64,000 nt of DNA from Neisseria dentiae (lineage in GTDB: Bacteria; Pseudomonadota; Gammaproteobacteria; Burkholderiales; Neisseriaceae). Shown piece by piece: positions 35,425 to 45,672 of this stretch. The notes under the pieces are model-generated. The model had not been told where the DNA came from. It searched no databases and saw only the letters and a list, made by a program, of their open reading frames with translations. The position numbers and the translations under genes are program-made. Location: assembly GCF_014055005.1 (NCBI RefSeq), contig NZ_CP059570.1, positions 124,001-188,000 of the forward strand, in the 5' to 3' direction. How positions within the stretch are numbered: position 1 is the stretch's first letter; every line of letters begins with the position of its first letter.

Positions 35425-37260
35425 ATGACCTTGCAACGAACGCTCACATTCGCACTTAGCGCCCTCGCCGCCACCATACTGGCCGCCTGCTCCTCACACG
35501 AACAACCCGTCGAGCCGGTCAAACGCAGCGATGCGCCGCGCCCCTCCGTCCGTGCCGCCGAGCCGCCCGCCAAAGTGTTGGCCGATTACAGCCTTTACCA
35601 AAGCGCGCTGACCGCCGCCAAACAAGACGACGACATCCTGCCCGCCCAATTCCTCAGCCAAGCCGGCGAAAGCGCCATGGCGGAAGACGTGCGCAACGAA
35701 TGGCTCAAAAGTCTCGGCAAACGCAGCCAATGGGCGCAGTTCAACCAACAATACGCCAAACTCGACCAAGCCGGCCGCGCGCAGGAAGTGCAATGCTATG
35801 CCGAATTGGGCAGCGGCAACCATACCGCGTTGGCCGCCGTACTGGTTAAAGAAATCAACCGCCTGCCGCAAGGTTGCAACCGCCTGATTGAAGCCGCCGC
35901 CGCTTCGGGCCGTCTGAATCAGAAAGACGCATGGCGGCGCGTGCGCGGCCTGATCAGCAACAATCAGTTAACCGACGCCCGCAACCTGGCCGCCGCACTC
36001 GGCAGCCCGTTTGAAGGCGGCGGACAAGGCGCGCAGGAATACAGCCTGATCAGCGTTATCGGCAACACCGCCAAAAAAAGCACCGCATCCGCCTACACGC
36101 TTGAAAGCATGCAGGGCAGCCTGAGCCGCGAACAGATAGGCTTTGCCTGGGGCGTGCTCGGCCATATGCAGGCGCAAAGCCAAAACATGGCCACCGCTTT
36201 GAGCTATTTCAGCCGTGCCGACCGCAGCCAGCTGAGTAACGAACAGTTCGAATGGTATGCCCGCGCCGCCCTGCGCCTGCAACGCTGGAACGATTTGGCT
36301 GACATCATCACCGCCATGCCCGCCAAACTGCAAAACGACCCGACTTGGCAATACTGGCTCGCCCGCAGCTACGCCGCACAAGGCAACCGCAGCCGGGCCG
36401 AGCCTCTGTATGAAAAAGCCGCCGCCAGCGGCCGCAATTTCTATGCCGTGATGGCGGGCGAAGAATTGGGCCGCCGCGTCAGCACCCGCAACAACGTGGG
36501 CGAAGCCTCGAAAAGCGATGTCAAACACTTGGCGAAAGACGGCGCCATCGACCGCGCCCTTACCCTGTTTAAAGCCAGCCAAAGCAGCGGCGATTGGAAA
36601 ATGCGCCGCCAGGCGCAGGCAGAATGGCGTTATGCCACCCGCGGTGCCGACGAAGACTTGCTGCTGACCGCCGCCCAACTGGCATACGACAACCAGTTTT
36701 ACGAAATGGCCATCAACAGCGCCGAGCGCACCAACACCAAGCTCAACTACAACCTGCGCTATATTTCGCCGTTTAAAGACACCACCGTGCGCTACGCCAA
36801 TCAGGCGGGTGTCGATCCCGCATGGGTGTACGGCCTTATCCGCCAAGAAAGCCGCTTCATGCTGGGCGCGCAATCCAGCGTGGGCGCGCAAGGGCTGATG
36901 CAGGTGATGCCCGCCACCGCCCGCGAAATCGCCGCCAAAATCGGCATGAGCAGCAGCGAGCTTTACACCATGGACGGCAACATCCGCATGGGCACCTGGT
37001 ATATGGCCGATGCCAAACGCCGCCTGCAAAACAACGAAGTGATGGCTACCGCCGGCTACAACGCCGGCCCCAACCGCGCCCGCAACTGGCAGGCATCCGC
37101 ACCGCTGGAAGGCGCGATTTACGCCGAAACCATTCCCTTCACCGAAACCCGCGACTACGTGAAAAAAGTGATGACCAACGCCACTTTCTACGCCAGCCTG
37201 TTCAACGAGCCGCAAACCTCGCTGAAACAGCGCATGGGCGTGGTGCCGGGTCGCTATTGA
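35425..37260 (+). CDS. ltgA: Soluble-type lytic transglycosylase, lipoprotein LtgA
   Basis: 611 residues from the ATG at 35425, Slt70 family. Lipoprotein signal with lipobox ILAAC (Cys at 22). An all-helical ring domain (about 50-440) is followed by the catalytic domain: WVYGLIRQESRFM (catalytic Glu), SSVGAQGLMQVMPATA and NIRMGTWYM, then AGYNAGPNRARNW. Cleaves peptidoglycan glycan strands to 1,6-anhydro products; in gonococcus LtgA releases cytotoxic fragments. Start chosen to give a lipoprotein signal; an upstream in-frame ATG at 35332 does not. Confidence 0.95.
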   Translation: MTLQRTLTFALSALAATILAACSSHEQPVEPVKRSDAPRPSVRAAEPPAKVLADYSLYQSALTAAKQDDDILPAQFLSQAGESAMAEDVRNEWLKSLGKRSQWAQFNQQYAKLDQAGRAQEVQCYAELGSGNHTALAAVLVKEINRLPQGCNRLIEAAAASGRLNQKDAWRRVRGLISNNQLTDARNLAAALGSPFEGGGQGAQEYSLISVIGNTAKKSTASAYTLESMQGSLSREQIGFAWGVLGHMQAQSQNMATALSYFSRADRSQLSNEQFEWYARAALRLQRWNDLADIITAMPAKLQNDPTWQYWLARSYAAQGNRSRAEPLYEKAAASGRNFYAVMAGEELGRRVSTRNNVGEASKSDVKHLAKDGAIDRALTLFKASQSSGDWKMRRQAQAEWRYATRGADEDLLLTAAQLAYDNQFYEMAINSAERTNTKLNYNLRYISPFKDTTVRYANQAGVDPAWVYGLIRQESRFMLGAQSSVGAQGLMQVMPATAREIAAKIGMSSSELYTMDGNIRMGTWYMADAKRRLQNNEVMATAGYNAGPNRARNWQASAPLEGAIYAETIPFTETRDYVKKVMTNATFYASLFNEPQTSLKQRMGVVPGRY

Positions 37261-37282
37261 TTTTGATGATGAAAAATAAATT

Positions 37283-38017
37283 GGGGCTTAGAAGCAAAAT
37301 TCATTTTAAAGGGTCTTGCCGCAACATTTCCAATAGTACTTTATACAGATCATCATGTCGGTGGTTGAAGCGAAATCCGGTTTCTTTTAAATGCAGGTAA
37401 AAGGTATGCTTTGGCACTCCGTTAAACTGTACCAAGCGATGTTTGGCATAGCTCCAAAAGGATTCGATACTGTTGATATGTTGCATACCTCGAAACAAAC
37501 TCATTGTCGCCGTGATGCACTCTGAAATGTTTCGTAAAACCCATGCCGACCAATCCATAGCCCCGCCAGCCGTCGGTATTGATCACACTCTCGACCATGA
37601 TACGGCCTCTGATAACCTGTTGCAGCGTTGCTTTGGAAGCATCAGGAACGATTTCGTTATAAACCTTGGCCTGTACTTGAAGTTGCGCCGGAGTTTGGCT
37701 GACGAATACGAACAGCATACGCCCGACATCGTAGAATTAGACGAATCCTATTTTGGTTCAAAGAGCATCCGAGATAAACGCAGACGCGGAGCGGGCGGTA
37801 AAACCATCGTTTCGGCATCCTTAAACGAGGAGACGTTGATGCTTCTGATACTGATTCCTGTCAGTTTGGCGGTATCGGAAGCGGTTAAATCCAAGGCGAA
37901 AAGCCGCAGGATCTGACGGAATTTGGTTCGGTAATTTTACTGAACTTTATGATACTTGTTTTTAATTTCATTTCAGAATTTTGTCATTATATTTAGTGAT
38001 TTTGCCTCCTAAGCCCC
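37283..38017 (-). mobile_element. IS1595-family element, copy B1, degenerate
   Basis: About 735 bp between end repeats GGGGCTTAGAAGCAAAAT and ATTTTGCCTCCTAAGCCCC. Minus-strand transposase pieces: FALDLTASDTAKLTGISIRS, ELDESYFGSKSIRDKRRRGAGGKT, then VINTDGWRGYGLVGM and HTFYLHLKETGFRFNHRHDDLYKVLLEML. Frameshifts and a small internal deletion break it. It starts 22 bases after the ltgA stop. Confidence 0.8.
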
Positions 38018-38042
38018 TTTTTAATTTTATTGAATAATTAAG

Positions 38043-38749
38043 GCTCTAGACTAGCAGAATAGCTCTGTTAGGCTAGAAAAATGAAATATAACACTAAGTT
38101 AAGTGGCTATCAGCTCAAAAATTATCAAGCATTTTTGTGTCGATATAGAAGCCTCGAAAACCGCTTTGCTGACAGGCTTCAACCGCAATACCATCAACTA
38201 CTGGTATAGCATTTTCAGGCTATACCGCTACCAAAGCGAGCAAAAAGACCTGTTATACGGCAGCATAGAGATTGATGAAAGCTATTTTGGTGCCAAACGG
38301 CAGCTCGGTTTCCATGGCAAGTTAAAGCGTGGCAGAGGAACGCTTTAACAACCCGTCTTTGGTATTTTCAAAAGAGACGGCAGGGTTTATACCGAAATCG
38401 TTCCTGATTGCAAAAAGCAAACACTTCAAGCCGTTATATTGGGAGAGGTCTCTCCGGAGAGTGTTATTTGTTCTGATAGCTGGCGCGGTTATAGCGGATT
38501 GGTTGATGTCGGCTACTCTAAACATTTGCGCGTCAATCACGGACAAAATGAGTTTGCAGATAGTACCAGGCACATCAATGGTATTGAAAGCTTCTGGAGT
38601 TTTACCAAACGAAGGCTCGCCAAATTCAACGGCCTAACCAAAAACTTTGATTTGCACCTGAAGGAATGTGAATGGCGATGGAACTGAAACTCTGATGAAC
38701 TGAGTCACGAACTTTGGAGGCTTTTAAAGTAAATTTATATAAAGCTGCT
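38043..38749 (+). mobile_element. IS1016-like element, copy A2, inactive and truncated
   Basis: Left repeat GCTCTAGACTAGCAG at 38043; right end stops at AAAGCTGCT, losing the last ten bases of the repeat. Transposase from the ATG at 38081 is disrupted at an A-run (five A here), at the same in-frame TAA as copies A1 and A3 (38346) and by a TGA near the end. Conserved IDESYFGAKRQ and HINGIESFWSF blocks remain. Confidence 0.82.
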
Positions 38750-38759
38750 TGGTGGTGTT

Positions 38760-39040
38760 CGGTATCATCAGTTCACGGTTCTCTTGTTAGAATTAGCATC
38801 ACTGGAAAGGAACACCGGGAAAGAGTTTTGTCAGTTCTTTAAAGCCACCGGTGGTGATAATTTGAATGTGTATGCCTTGATTCATCACGGTCTTTAATCT
38901 CAATTCATAAAGTACCGTACTTTCCTGTCTGACGTATTGCGTGTAAATGACTTGATTATTGAGGCTGTTCATAGATACCATCACGCCAAAAACTCTGCCA
39001 AAATCGGTAGCATCCATGATGATGTTAGCAATAGGATGCC
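38760..39040 (-). pseudogene. Transposase fragment (family E)
   Basis: Minus-strand fragment with FGVMVSMNSLNNQV and TTGGFKELTKLFPGVPFQ, matching the remnant at 61150-61780 (TADGFKDITQLFSDILFQ). Family not identified. Confidence 0.5.
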
Positions 39041-39164
39041 ACTTGATGCGGGACAGTTAAGGTGCTTTGCTTCAGATGGCGTTGGGCGAGTTGCATAGGC
39101 TTGCTTGAGATGCATGTATTCATACAGAAACAGCAGGCAGCCAGGCTTCTTGGCAGCGGGGAAA

Positions 39165-39540
39165 AATTTAGATAGTGTAGTCACAATATTGTTAACCACA
39201 TCGCAATAATCCGAATTTCTATTGCCGCCGCAAATGAAGTCAATCTCTTCGCATGACACGTGTCAATGCTCCACCAATGTTTGAAATCCAAAAAAAAGGT
39301 TTTCTACCGCGTGACGGTAACGGTACAGATAGCGGTCAAAACAGCGGCTCCTTGTGGTTAATCTTTGGCGAGATAACAGTGTTCATGCCGCTTTTGGTTC
39401 CCGTCGCATGGGGATGAACTTTGAGATGGGTGGCATCAATCATCAACCATTCTATATCTTTTCTTCCGAAAGGATGAGCATCATTTTCGTCCAAATGCCT
39501 TTGTTGCACCAACGGATGAAGAAGTGGTGGGTGTTACTTC
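39165..39540 (-). pseudogene. IS5-family (IS427-type) transposase remnant, second copy
   Basis: Reverse-oriented relative of 26760-27345: shares GATAGTGTAGTCACAATATT, the CGGTAACGGTACAGATAG stretch (YRYRH), and a MIDATHLKVHPHAT equivalent read on the minus strand at about 39400-39440. Fragmentary. Confidence 0.6.
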
Positions 39541-39544
39541 AGCC

Positions 39545-40170
39545 GCCTTAATCGGGCGGCAGGTCGCGCAAGGGGGCGCCGGTGCGCAGCATCCAGAAAA
39601 CGGCATTGATAAATTGCCTGCTATCCACTCCGCCTGGTCACCTCGACTGCTTTTACACACGGGCTGGTGGGTTTCGATAGGCCGGTATTTTGCAAAGCTC
39701 CCAGCCTTCCGAATCGGTGCGGGTGTGTTGTTTGTAGCCCAAGGTGAATTTGCTGTCTTTCTTCACCCGGCGCGCATCTTTGTCTCTGCTGGGCAAGGTT
39801 TCGACGGCTTGGCGCTGTTGGCTGCCAGCGGTTTGGATGATGGTGGCGTCAATCACTGCCGCCGGAGCTTTCTCTATTTTTAAGCCTTTTTCGGTCAGCT
39901 GGCGGTTAATCAGCTCGAGAAGCCCGGCCAAGGTGTCTCTTGTGCCAGCTAATTGCGGAAACGGTAGAGGGTGCTGCGGTCGGGTAAAGTGATGTCATCA
40001 AAACCGCAGAAGAAGTAGAAATCCAGACGGGTAGCCAGACAGCGTTCCAATTCCGGAACGGAGAGGCTGTGCCATTGGCCGAGCAATACGGCTTTGAGCA
40101 TGGGCAGTAGTGGATAGGCGGGTCGGCCGCGGTGGTTGCGGATGTAACGGGTTATAGTTAAACCACTTAC
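39545..40170 (-). pseudogene. IS1106-like (IS5-family) transposase remnant
   Basis: Minus strand. GLLELINRQLTEKGLKIEKAPAAVIDATIIQTAG contains the first catalytic Asp, followed by KFTLGYKQHTRTDSEG. The N-terminal portion is frameshifted at 40000-40165, and the C-terminal half is missing or scrambled. Close relative of 62950-63955. Confidence 0.7.
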
Positions 40171-40180
40171 TCAACCGTTT

Positions 40181-40262
40181 AGTCATACTCGTGCTTGACC
40201 CGAGTACCTTGAATTTCAACAGATTTTAAGGTAACTCGGGCCAAACCTGAATACGACGAAAG
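40181..40262. repeat. Dispersed palindromic repeat
   Basis: TCATACTCGTGCTTGACCCGAGTA and TAACTCGGGCCAAACCTGAATACGACG form an interrupted inverted repeat of the type also found at 5440-5515 and 53239-53268. Confidence 0.5.
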
Positions 40263-40343
40263 CTCTCGGTTTGGGCATTGTTCAGCTTGGCTTAAGCCGG
40301 CGCATTTATCATTGCCCATTCTTAATTTTGATGCAGGAAAGCC

Positions 40344-41075
40344 GTGCAAAACGAATATTTGATTATGTTGATTCCCGCCGCCGTGGCCGTTGCCGGCGGC
40401 GTATTGGCATTGTTGTGGAACCCGTCGGCACAGACGCGCAGTCTGATCCAGCACTTTGCCGCCGGTGTGGTGTTGTCTGCCTTGTCGGTAGAGTTGCTGC
40501 CCGAAATCGGCCGCGAACATGCTCGACCGTGGGTATTGATTGCATCATTTGCGGCAGGCAGCCTGTTAATGTTCGGCCTGAAATTGCTGACCGAAAAATT
40601 GGAAAGCGGGGCTGAACACAGCAAGCATTCCGGCGTAGCGGCTGCCGGTGCCGCCTTGCCGGTAGGCCTGCTACTGGCCACCTTTATCGATATTGCCACC
40701 GACGGTTTTATTATCGGTGCGGGTTTTGCATCGGGCGGCGAATCGGGCCTGATTCTGGCGCTGGGTTTGTTGGTGGAATTGTTGTTTCTCGGCCTGGCTT
40801 TGATGAGCGATGCGCTGAAAGGCTGGCGCATGGTTGTTTTAACCACATTGTTGGGCGTGGTGGTGTTTGTGTTTGCCGCGCTGGGCAATTGGTTATTAAG
40901 CGGCGCATCGCATGACGTGATGGGTGCCGTATTAGCAGCCAGCGCGGCGGCTTTGCTGTATTTGGTAACCGAAGAATTGCTGATCGAAGCACACGAGGTG
41001 CAGGAGAAAAATTATTCGGTGTTGGTGCTGTTTGCCGGATTTTTAAGTTTCTGGGCCGTGCAGCTTTTGGCTTGA
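40344..41075 (+). CDS. ZIP-family divalent metal transporter
   Basis: 243 residues with about eight hydrophobic helices (GufA/ZupT-like), probably inner-membrane Zn or Fe uptake. QHFAAGVVLSALSVELLPE matches the helix 2 signature and EELLIEAHEV the helix 5 EE..E.HE motif. The usual HNxPEG of helix 4 is replaced by DIATDGFIIG, so metal selectivity or coupling may differ. GTG start at 40344; an in-frame ATG seven codons later is the alternative. The only intact cellular gene inside the 37-44 kb IS zone. Confidence 0.8.
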   Translation: MQNEYLIMLIPAAVAVAGGVLALLWNPSAQTRSLIQHFAAGVVLSALSVELLPEIGREHARPWVLIASFAAGSLLMFGLKLLTEKLESGAEHSKHSGVAAAGAALPVGLLLATFIDIATDGFIIGAGFASGGESGLILALGLLVELLFLGLALMSDALKGWRMVVLTTLLGVVVFVFAALGNWLLSGASHDVMGAVLAASAAALLYLVTEELLIEAHEVQEKNYSVLVLFAGFLSFWAVQLLA

Positions 41076-41087
41076 TCTATATAGTTT

Positions 41088-42715
41088 AACTGTAGGAAAT
41101 GGTCGGGTTGTTTACACAACAGATTGAGAAAAATAAGCCTGTAAAACCTCAAAAGGAGCGTCGCCTTTCAGGCTCTTGTGGGGTTTGGCGGTGCTATAAA
41201 AGGGGGCTTAGGAAGCAAAATCAGCAAAAATGATGATAAACTTCTGATATGCCTATTAAAAACAAGTACCAAAAGTTCAGCAAAATTACCGAATCAAAAT
41301 TCCGCCAAATTCTGCGCTTTTCGCACTTGATTTGACCGCTTCTGATACCGCCAGGCTCACCGGCATCAGTACCCGAAGTGTCAATAATCTGTTTCTCAAA
41401 CTGCGTTGCCGTATGGCTGCTGAATGTGAACGGCAAACTCCCTTTGCCGGGGTGGTCGAACTGGACGAATCCTACTTCGGCGCCAAACGCATTCGCGGTA
41501 AACGCGGGCGGGGAGCGGGAGGCAAAACCATTGTTTTCGGCATCTTAAAACGGAACGACAAAGTCTATACCGAAATCGTGCCGAATACCTCGAAAGCTAC
41601 GCTGCAACAGGCTATCCGAGGCGGGTTGCTGTTGAAAGTGTCATCAATACCGACGACTGGCGTGGCTATCACGGCTTGGTTGATATGGGCTATGAAAAGC
41701 ACCTCAGGGTACATCATGGTGCAGACGAGTTCGCCCGGGGTGCACAACACATTAACGGCATCGAGTCGTTTTGGGGTTATGCCAAAAACCGCTTGGTTAA
41801 ATTTAACGGTGTATCGAAACAGACTTTTTATTTACACTTAAAGAAAACCGAATTTCGCTTCAATCACAGGCATGATGATCTGTATAAAGTCTTGCTTAAA
41901 ATACTGCGAAATCAACCCTTGGGCTAATTTTGCTTCCTAAACCCCAAAGTTAACAAAACGACATAACTCTTTTTGCCGGAGCGCCGAATCCTTAAACGGA
42001 TGCTTGTCATGCCACATTTCCATTAAGGTACGGATAACCCGCTCGGCTTTACCATTGGTTTGCGGCCGGGCAACACGGGTGAATTTTTGGCTTATGTTGT
42101 TTTGCACACAGGCAATGCCAAACGGGTGCTCCGCATTGCCACGATTTCCACACCGTTGTCGGAATAGGCGCATTCGATGGTATAGGGACAACAATCTATC
42201 ACATCGCGCAAAAGAAATTTGGCTGCGCTGGCTGCTGTACGGTCCGGCAATATTGCAGCATACAGCTCGCGGGAAAAATCATCAATGGCAACAAACAGAT
42301 AATCCCGAGGGTCGGTTGCTTTTTGGTTTTGTAGCAAAGGCAGCCGTTTGGTATCGAAATGAACCATTTCGCCGGGATAGGATTGGTTGTAACGCTTTGC
42401 CTGTTTTTTTGAGTTTCTCTTCGATTTCCCGCTCAACTTTAGCCAGGCGTTTCATGCCGTATTTGGCTTGTTTAAAGCGGTTGTTGGTGCTTTTTTGCGG
42501 GGTGAGCAGCTGCAACCGGGCTGCTTTGAGTATGCGGTAAATCGTTACTCTGCTGACACGGTATTGTTGTGCCAACGAAGTTACACTGATTTTGTCTTGT
42601 GTATAAGCGCGCCAAATGGCCTGGCGGTTATGCGGGGTTAGCCGGGTATTTTTATGGATGTTCATGCAGTATTGTCTTTCAAATACTGTAAACAACGCTA
42701 GCTTTTCCTATAGTT
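41088..42715 (-). mobile_element. IS481-family element interrupted by an IS1595-type copy
   Basis: Ends AACTGTAGGAAA..GTTGTTTACA (41088) and its imperfect complement (to 42715). Transposase on the minus strand from the ATG at 42665: HTH part RLTPHNRQAIWRAYTQDK, DDE part MVHFDTKRLPLL, AYSDNGVE, QTNGKAERVIRTLMEMW. The coding sequence is cut after ELCRFVN and resumes beyond copy B2 as FYSTAKPHKSLKGDAPFEVL. It also has a +1 A-run frameshift near 42410 and a one-base loss near 42145. Confidence 0.8.
41203..41945 (+). mobile_element. IS1595-family element, copy B2, nested in the IS481 element
   Basis: Ends GGGGCTTAGGAAGCAAAAT and ATTTTGCTTCCTAAACCCC, flanked by a shared AAAG. Transposase ATG at 41249, MPIKNKYQKFSKITESKFRQILRF, loses frame where CGCTTTTCGC has four T (five needed), and again near 41615 by loss of one G. 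DDE-type blocks ELDESYFGAKRIRGKRGRGAGGKT and HINGIESFWGYAKNRL are conserved. Inactive unless frameshifting restores it. Confidence 0.82.
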
Positions 42716-42915
42716 AACCACTTAACTTAGCAATAATTTCGTCATACTCGAGTTAAGCCCGAGTATGGTGCGTGTGCTTTTCTTAAGTTGATTGGCTATA
42801 TAGTGTAAGTAAATCTGCTAACAGTAGTTATATGAGATTTCAGGCCGTCTGAAAGGTTTGAACTGCACCCCAAAAATTGGACACCCCCTCCAACTTTAAA
42901 AGGTGCAGTTTTCTT

Positions 42916-43271
42916 ATGTCCAAATATAACCTACACTTCAAATACCGAGCCGTACTCCATTACCACCAAGTGCACAGCCAACAGCGCACCGCAGAGCACT
43001 TCAACGTCTCACGCACCCACCTGCGCCGTTGGATAGCCGCCTATCGGCAAGGCGGTATCGCCGCACTCCAACACCCGCAGGCTACGTTTATGAAGACTAT
43101 GAAGACCAACGCAAAAACCCGTTTATCGCCGACAAACCCGACCACGAAAAAAACCAGGCGGAACTGATTGAAGAGTTACGTTACATGAGGGCGGAGAACG
43201 ACTACCTAAAGCACATGAAAGCCCTCAACGAAAAGAACGCCGCCAAAGCTGCGAAACCGTTCAAACGTTGA
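42916..43271 (+). pseudogene. IS3 orfA, frameshifted
   Basis: Begins MSKYNLHFKYRAVLHYHQ with a helix-turn-helix (RTAEHFNVSRTHLRRWIAAYRQGG). The frame is lost in a run of five A near 43117; the next frame continues NPFIADKPDHEK..AKPFKR to 43271 with the leucine-zipper-like region. One extra A would restore a single protein. Confidence 0.75.
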
Positions 43272-44068
43272 GGGCGAAGCACCCGCTGAAATATCTGCTG
43301 CACAGTGCCGGCATTCCCAAAAGCAGCTTTCATTACCATATCGGCAAAGCCGATCCCGATGCGGCGGCCAAAACCGCCGTGAGTGAAGTCTATCGCCGAC
43401 ACAAAGGCCGTTACGGTCATCGGCGGATTGCCGCCGTATTGTCGTGGAACAAAAAGAAAGTGCAGCGCATTATGGGTTTGTTGGGACTAAAAGCCAAAGT
43501 CCGCAGTAAAAAAGCCTACCGTCCGCAAGCAGTAGGAGAGGCTTCGGACAATATTCTCAATCGTGAGTTTACCGCTGGCAAACCGGCAGACAAATGGCCG
43601 ACCGATGTGACGGAGTTTAAATGCACAGACGGGAAGCTGTACTTATCGCCGATATTGGATGTGTTTAATCGGGAGATTGTGGCCTATTCTTTAGGCCGCA
43701 GAGCAAACAGTAAAATGGTGGCGCAAATGTTGGACCAAGCATTCGGCCGTCTGAAAGGCCAAACGCCGCTGCTGCATTCCGACCAGGGTGTGCTTTACCG
43801 CACCGAGGCTTATCGAACGAAATTGGCTGAGAAAGGGATTGTGCAAAGTATGTCGCGCAAAGGTAATTGCTGGGACAATGCGCCGATGGAGAGTTTTTTC
43901 GGTACACTGAAAACGGAGAGTTTCTATCAGGAAGGTGCGCTGTCGGTGGCGGAGCTGACAGAGGTAATAGATGATTACATACATTACTACAATCATGAAC
44001 GGATTAGTTTAAACTTGAAAAAGCTGAGTCCTGTCGGCTACAGAACCCAGCTTGAAAAGGCTGTTTGA
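43268..44068 (+). CDS. IS3-family transposase OrfB
   Basis: 266 residues, intact. HTH_21 region YRRHKGRYGHRRIAAVL, then an rve integrase core with DDE residues in TDVTEF, HSDQGVLYR and PMESFFGTLKTE, followed by HYYNHERISLNLKKLSPVGYR. Normally made as an OrfAB fusion by -1 frameshifting; orfA damage makes this copy doubtful. It overlaps the end of orfA by 4 bases. Confidence 0.88.
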   Translation: MRAKHPLKYLLHSAGIPKSSFHYHIGKADPDAAAKTAVSEVYRRHKGRYGHRRIAAVLSWNKKKVQRIMGLLGLKAKVRSKKAYRPQAVGEASDNILNREFTAGKPADKWPTDVTEFKCTDGKLYLSPILDVFNREIVAYSLGRRANSKMVAQMLDQAFGRLKGQTPLLHSDQGVLYRTEAYRTKLAEKGIVQSMSRKGNCWDNAPMESFFGTLKTESFYQEGALSVAELTEVIDDYIHYYNHERISLNLKKLSPVGYRTQLEKAV

Positions 44069-44243
44069 GAAAGATTCTTAACTTGTCCAAGTATTGGGGG
44101 ACAGTTCACTGCTTTCAGACGGCCTGAAATCTTTGTGAGACGAAATCAACTGGAAACCGTCTTTGCTCAAAAATACCGGATACGGCCAAAAGAGGGGTAG
44201 GGTGAAAGCGTGTTGAACAGTTGGATTTTGATGTAAATCGGGT

Positions 44244-45425
44244 TTAGAAGCAGTCGCCCGGCACGCGCACAAAGCCTTCCATAATGATGCGCGCGCTGCG
44301 GCTCATTGAGGCTTTGGTAGCTGTCCATTTACCGTTTTGCATTTCGGCGGCTGCACCCACGCGCAGGGTGCCGGAAGGGTGGCCGAATACCACTTGGTTG
44401 CGCTCGCCGCCGCCGGCGGCCAGATTCACCAAGGTGCCGGGAATGGCGGCGGCGGTGGCGATGGCCACCGAGGCGGTGCCCATCATGGCGTGGTGCAGTT
44501 TGCCCATACTCATGGCGCGCACCAAAACGTCGATATCGGCGGCCTTAACTGTTTTGCCGCTGGATGAAACATAATCTTTCGGCGCGGCTACCCAAGCGAT
44601 TTTCGGGGTGTGCTGGCGGGTGGCGGCTTCGGAGAGATCTTTAATCAAACCCATTTTCAAGGCACCGTATGCGCGCAGGGTTTCCAGTTTTTCCAGCGCG
44701 GCGGCATCGTTGTTCACATCGTCTTGCAGCTCGGTGCCGGTGTAGCCGATATCGGCGGCGTTCACGAAAATGGTGGGAATGCCTGAATTGATCAGCGTGG
44801 CTTTCAGACGGCCTATACCGGGCACGTCCAGCTCGTCCACCAGGTTGCCGGTGGGGAACATATCGCCTTCGCCGTCGGCGGGATCGAGAAATTCGATTTG
44901 TACCTCGGCGGCGGGAAAGGTTACGCCGTCCAGCTCGAAATCGCCGGTTTCCTGCACTTCGCCGTTGGTGATCGGAATGTGGGCAACGATGGTTTTGCCG
45001 ATGTTTTTCTGCCAAATATGCACGGTGCAGATGCCGTTTTGCGGTATTTTGGCAGGATCAATCAAACCTTGGCTGACGGCGAATGCGCCGACGGCGGCGG
45101 TGAGGTTGCCGCAGTTGCCGCTCCAATCAACAAACGGTTTGTCGATGGCAACTTGGCCGAACAAATAATCAACATCGTGGCCTTCGCGGCTGCTTTTGTC
45201 GATAATTACCGCTTTGCTGGTGGAGGAAGAGGCGTTGCCGAGGCCGTCGATCTGTTTGCCGTAGGGGTCGGGGCTGCCGATAACGCGCAGCAGGATTTTA
45301 TCGCGTGCCGTGCCGGGTTCTTGTGCGGCTTCGGGCAGATCGCTGCGTTTGAAGAAAATGCCTTTGGATGTGCCGCCGCGGTAGTAAACGGCGGGGATTT
45401 TGATTTGGGCAGCGTGGTTGGCCAT
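44244..45425 (-). CDS. prpF: PrpF, 2-methylaconitate isomerase
   Basis: 393 residues, diaminopimelate-epimerase fold. Works with AcnD in the methylcitrate cycle to degrade propionate. RGGTSKGIFF at the N-terminus, DWSGNCGNLTAAVGAFA (active-site Cys) at about 107-118, and GGGERNQVVFGHPSG at about 340. The other prp genes are not adjacent: an IS3 element is downstream and the tRNA block upstream. It is therefore a detached gene here with its own short leader. Confidence 0.93.
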   Translation of the reverse strand: MANHAAQIKIPAVYYRGGTSKGIFFKRSDLPEAAQEPGTARDKILLRVIGSPDPYGKQIDGLGNASSSTSKAVIIDKSSREGHDVDYLFGQVAIDKPFVDWSGNCGNLTAAVGAFAVSQGLIDPAKIPQNGICTVHIWQKNIGKTIVAHIPITNGEVQETGDFELDGVTFPAAEVQIEFLDPADGEGDMFPTGNLVDELDVPGIGRLKATLINSGIPTIFVNAADIGYTGTELQDDVNNDAAALEKLETLRAYGALKMGLIKDLSEAATRQHTPKIAWVAAPKDYVSSSGKTVKAADIDVLVRAMSMGKLHHAMMGTASVAIATAAAIPGTLVNLAAGGGERNQVVFGHPSGTLRVGAAAEMQNGKWTATKASMSRSARIIMEGFVRVPGDCF

Positions 45426-45492
45426 CTTTTTTTCTCCTGTGTTTTTCTTGATTTGATTAATTGCTGATTAATGCCTGTGTCGGGATTTTGCT

Positions 45493-45523
45493 TTTCAGAC
45501 GGCCTGAATGGAGCCGTCTGAAA
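45493..45523 (-). terminator. Inverted DUS hairpin after the tRNA operon
   Basis: TTTCAGACGGC and GCCGTCTGAAA around a 9-base loop, between tRNA-Leu and prpF. Confidence 0.7.
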
Positions 45524-45672
45524 GACGCTTAATCATACACCAAATTTAAATACGGGAAAGGTGGGATTGGGGCTTTTGTAAGCCCGGCAAAAGTTTTGGG
45601 AAATATTTATCAAGGATATCGGGATAGGGCAGGGGCGGTAGGCAAAAAAAATATCCGCAAAAATGCGGATTG

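Larger units (their letters stand above)
42859..44109 (+). mobile_element. IS3-family (IS150-group) element
   Basis: About 1250 bp between TGAACTGCACCCCAAAAATT and the imperfect complement ending near 44109. Contains orfA (disrupted) and an intact orfB. A DUS abuts each side (42842 and 44114). Confidence 0.85.

Noticed and set aside
38981..39259. 92-codon minus-strand frame considered as a gene
   Set aside because: It crosses the junction of two transposase remnants and has no coherent domain.
38043..44109. Repeated short units considered as a CRISPR array
   Set aside because: The repeats are IS ends and palindromes without regular spacing or unique spacers; no cas genes anywhere in the window.
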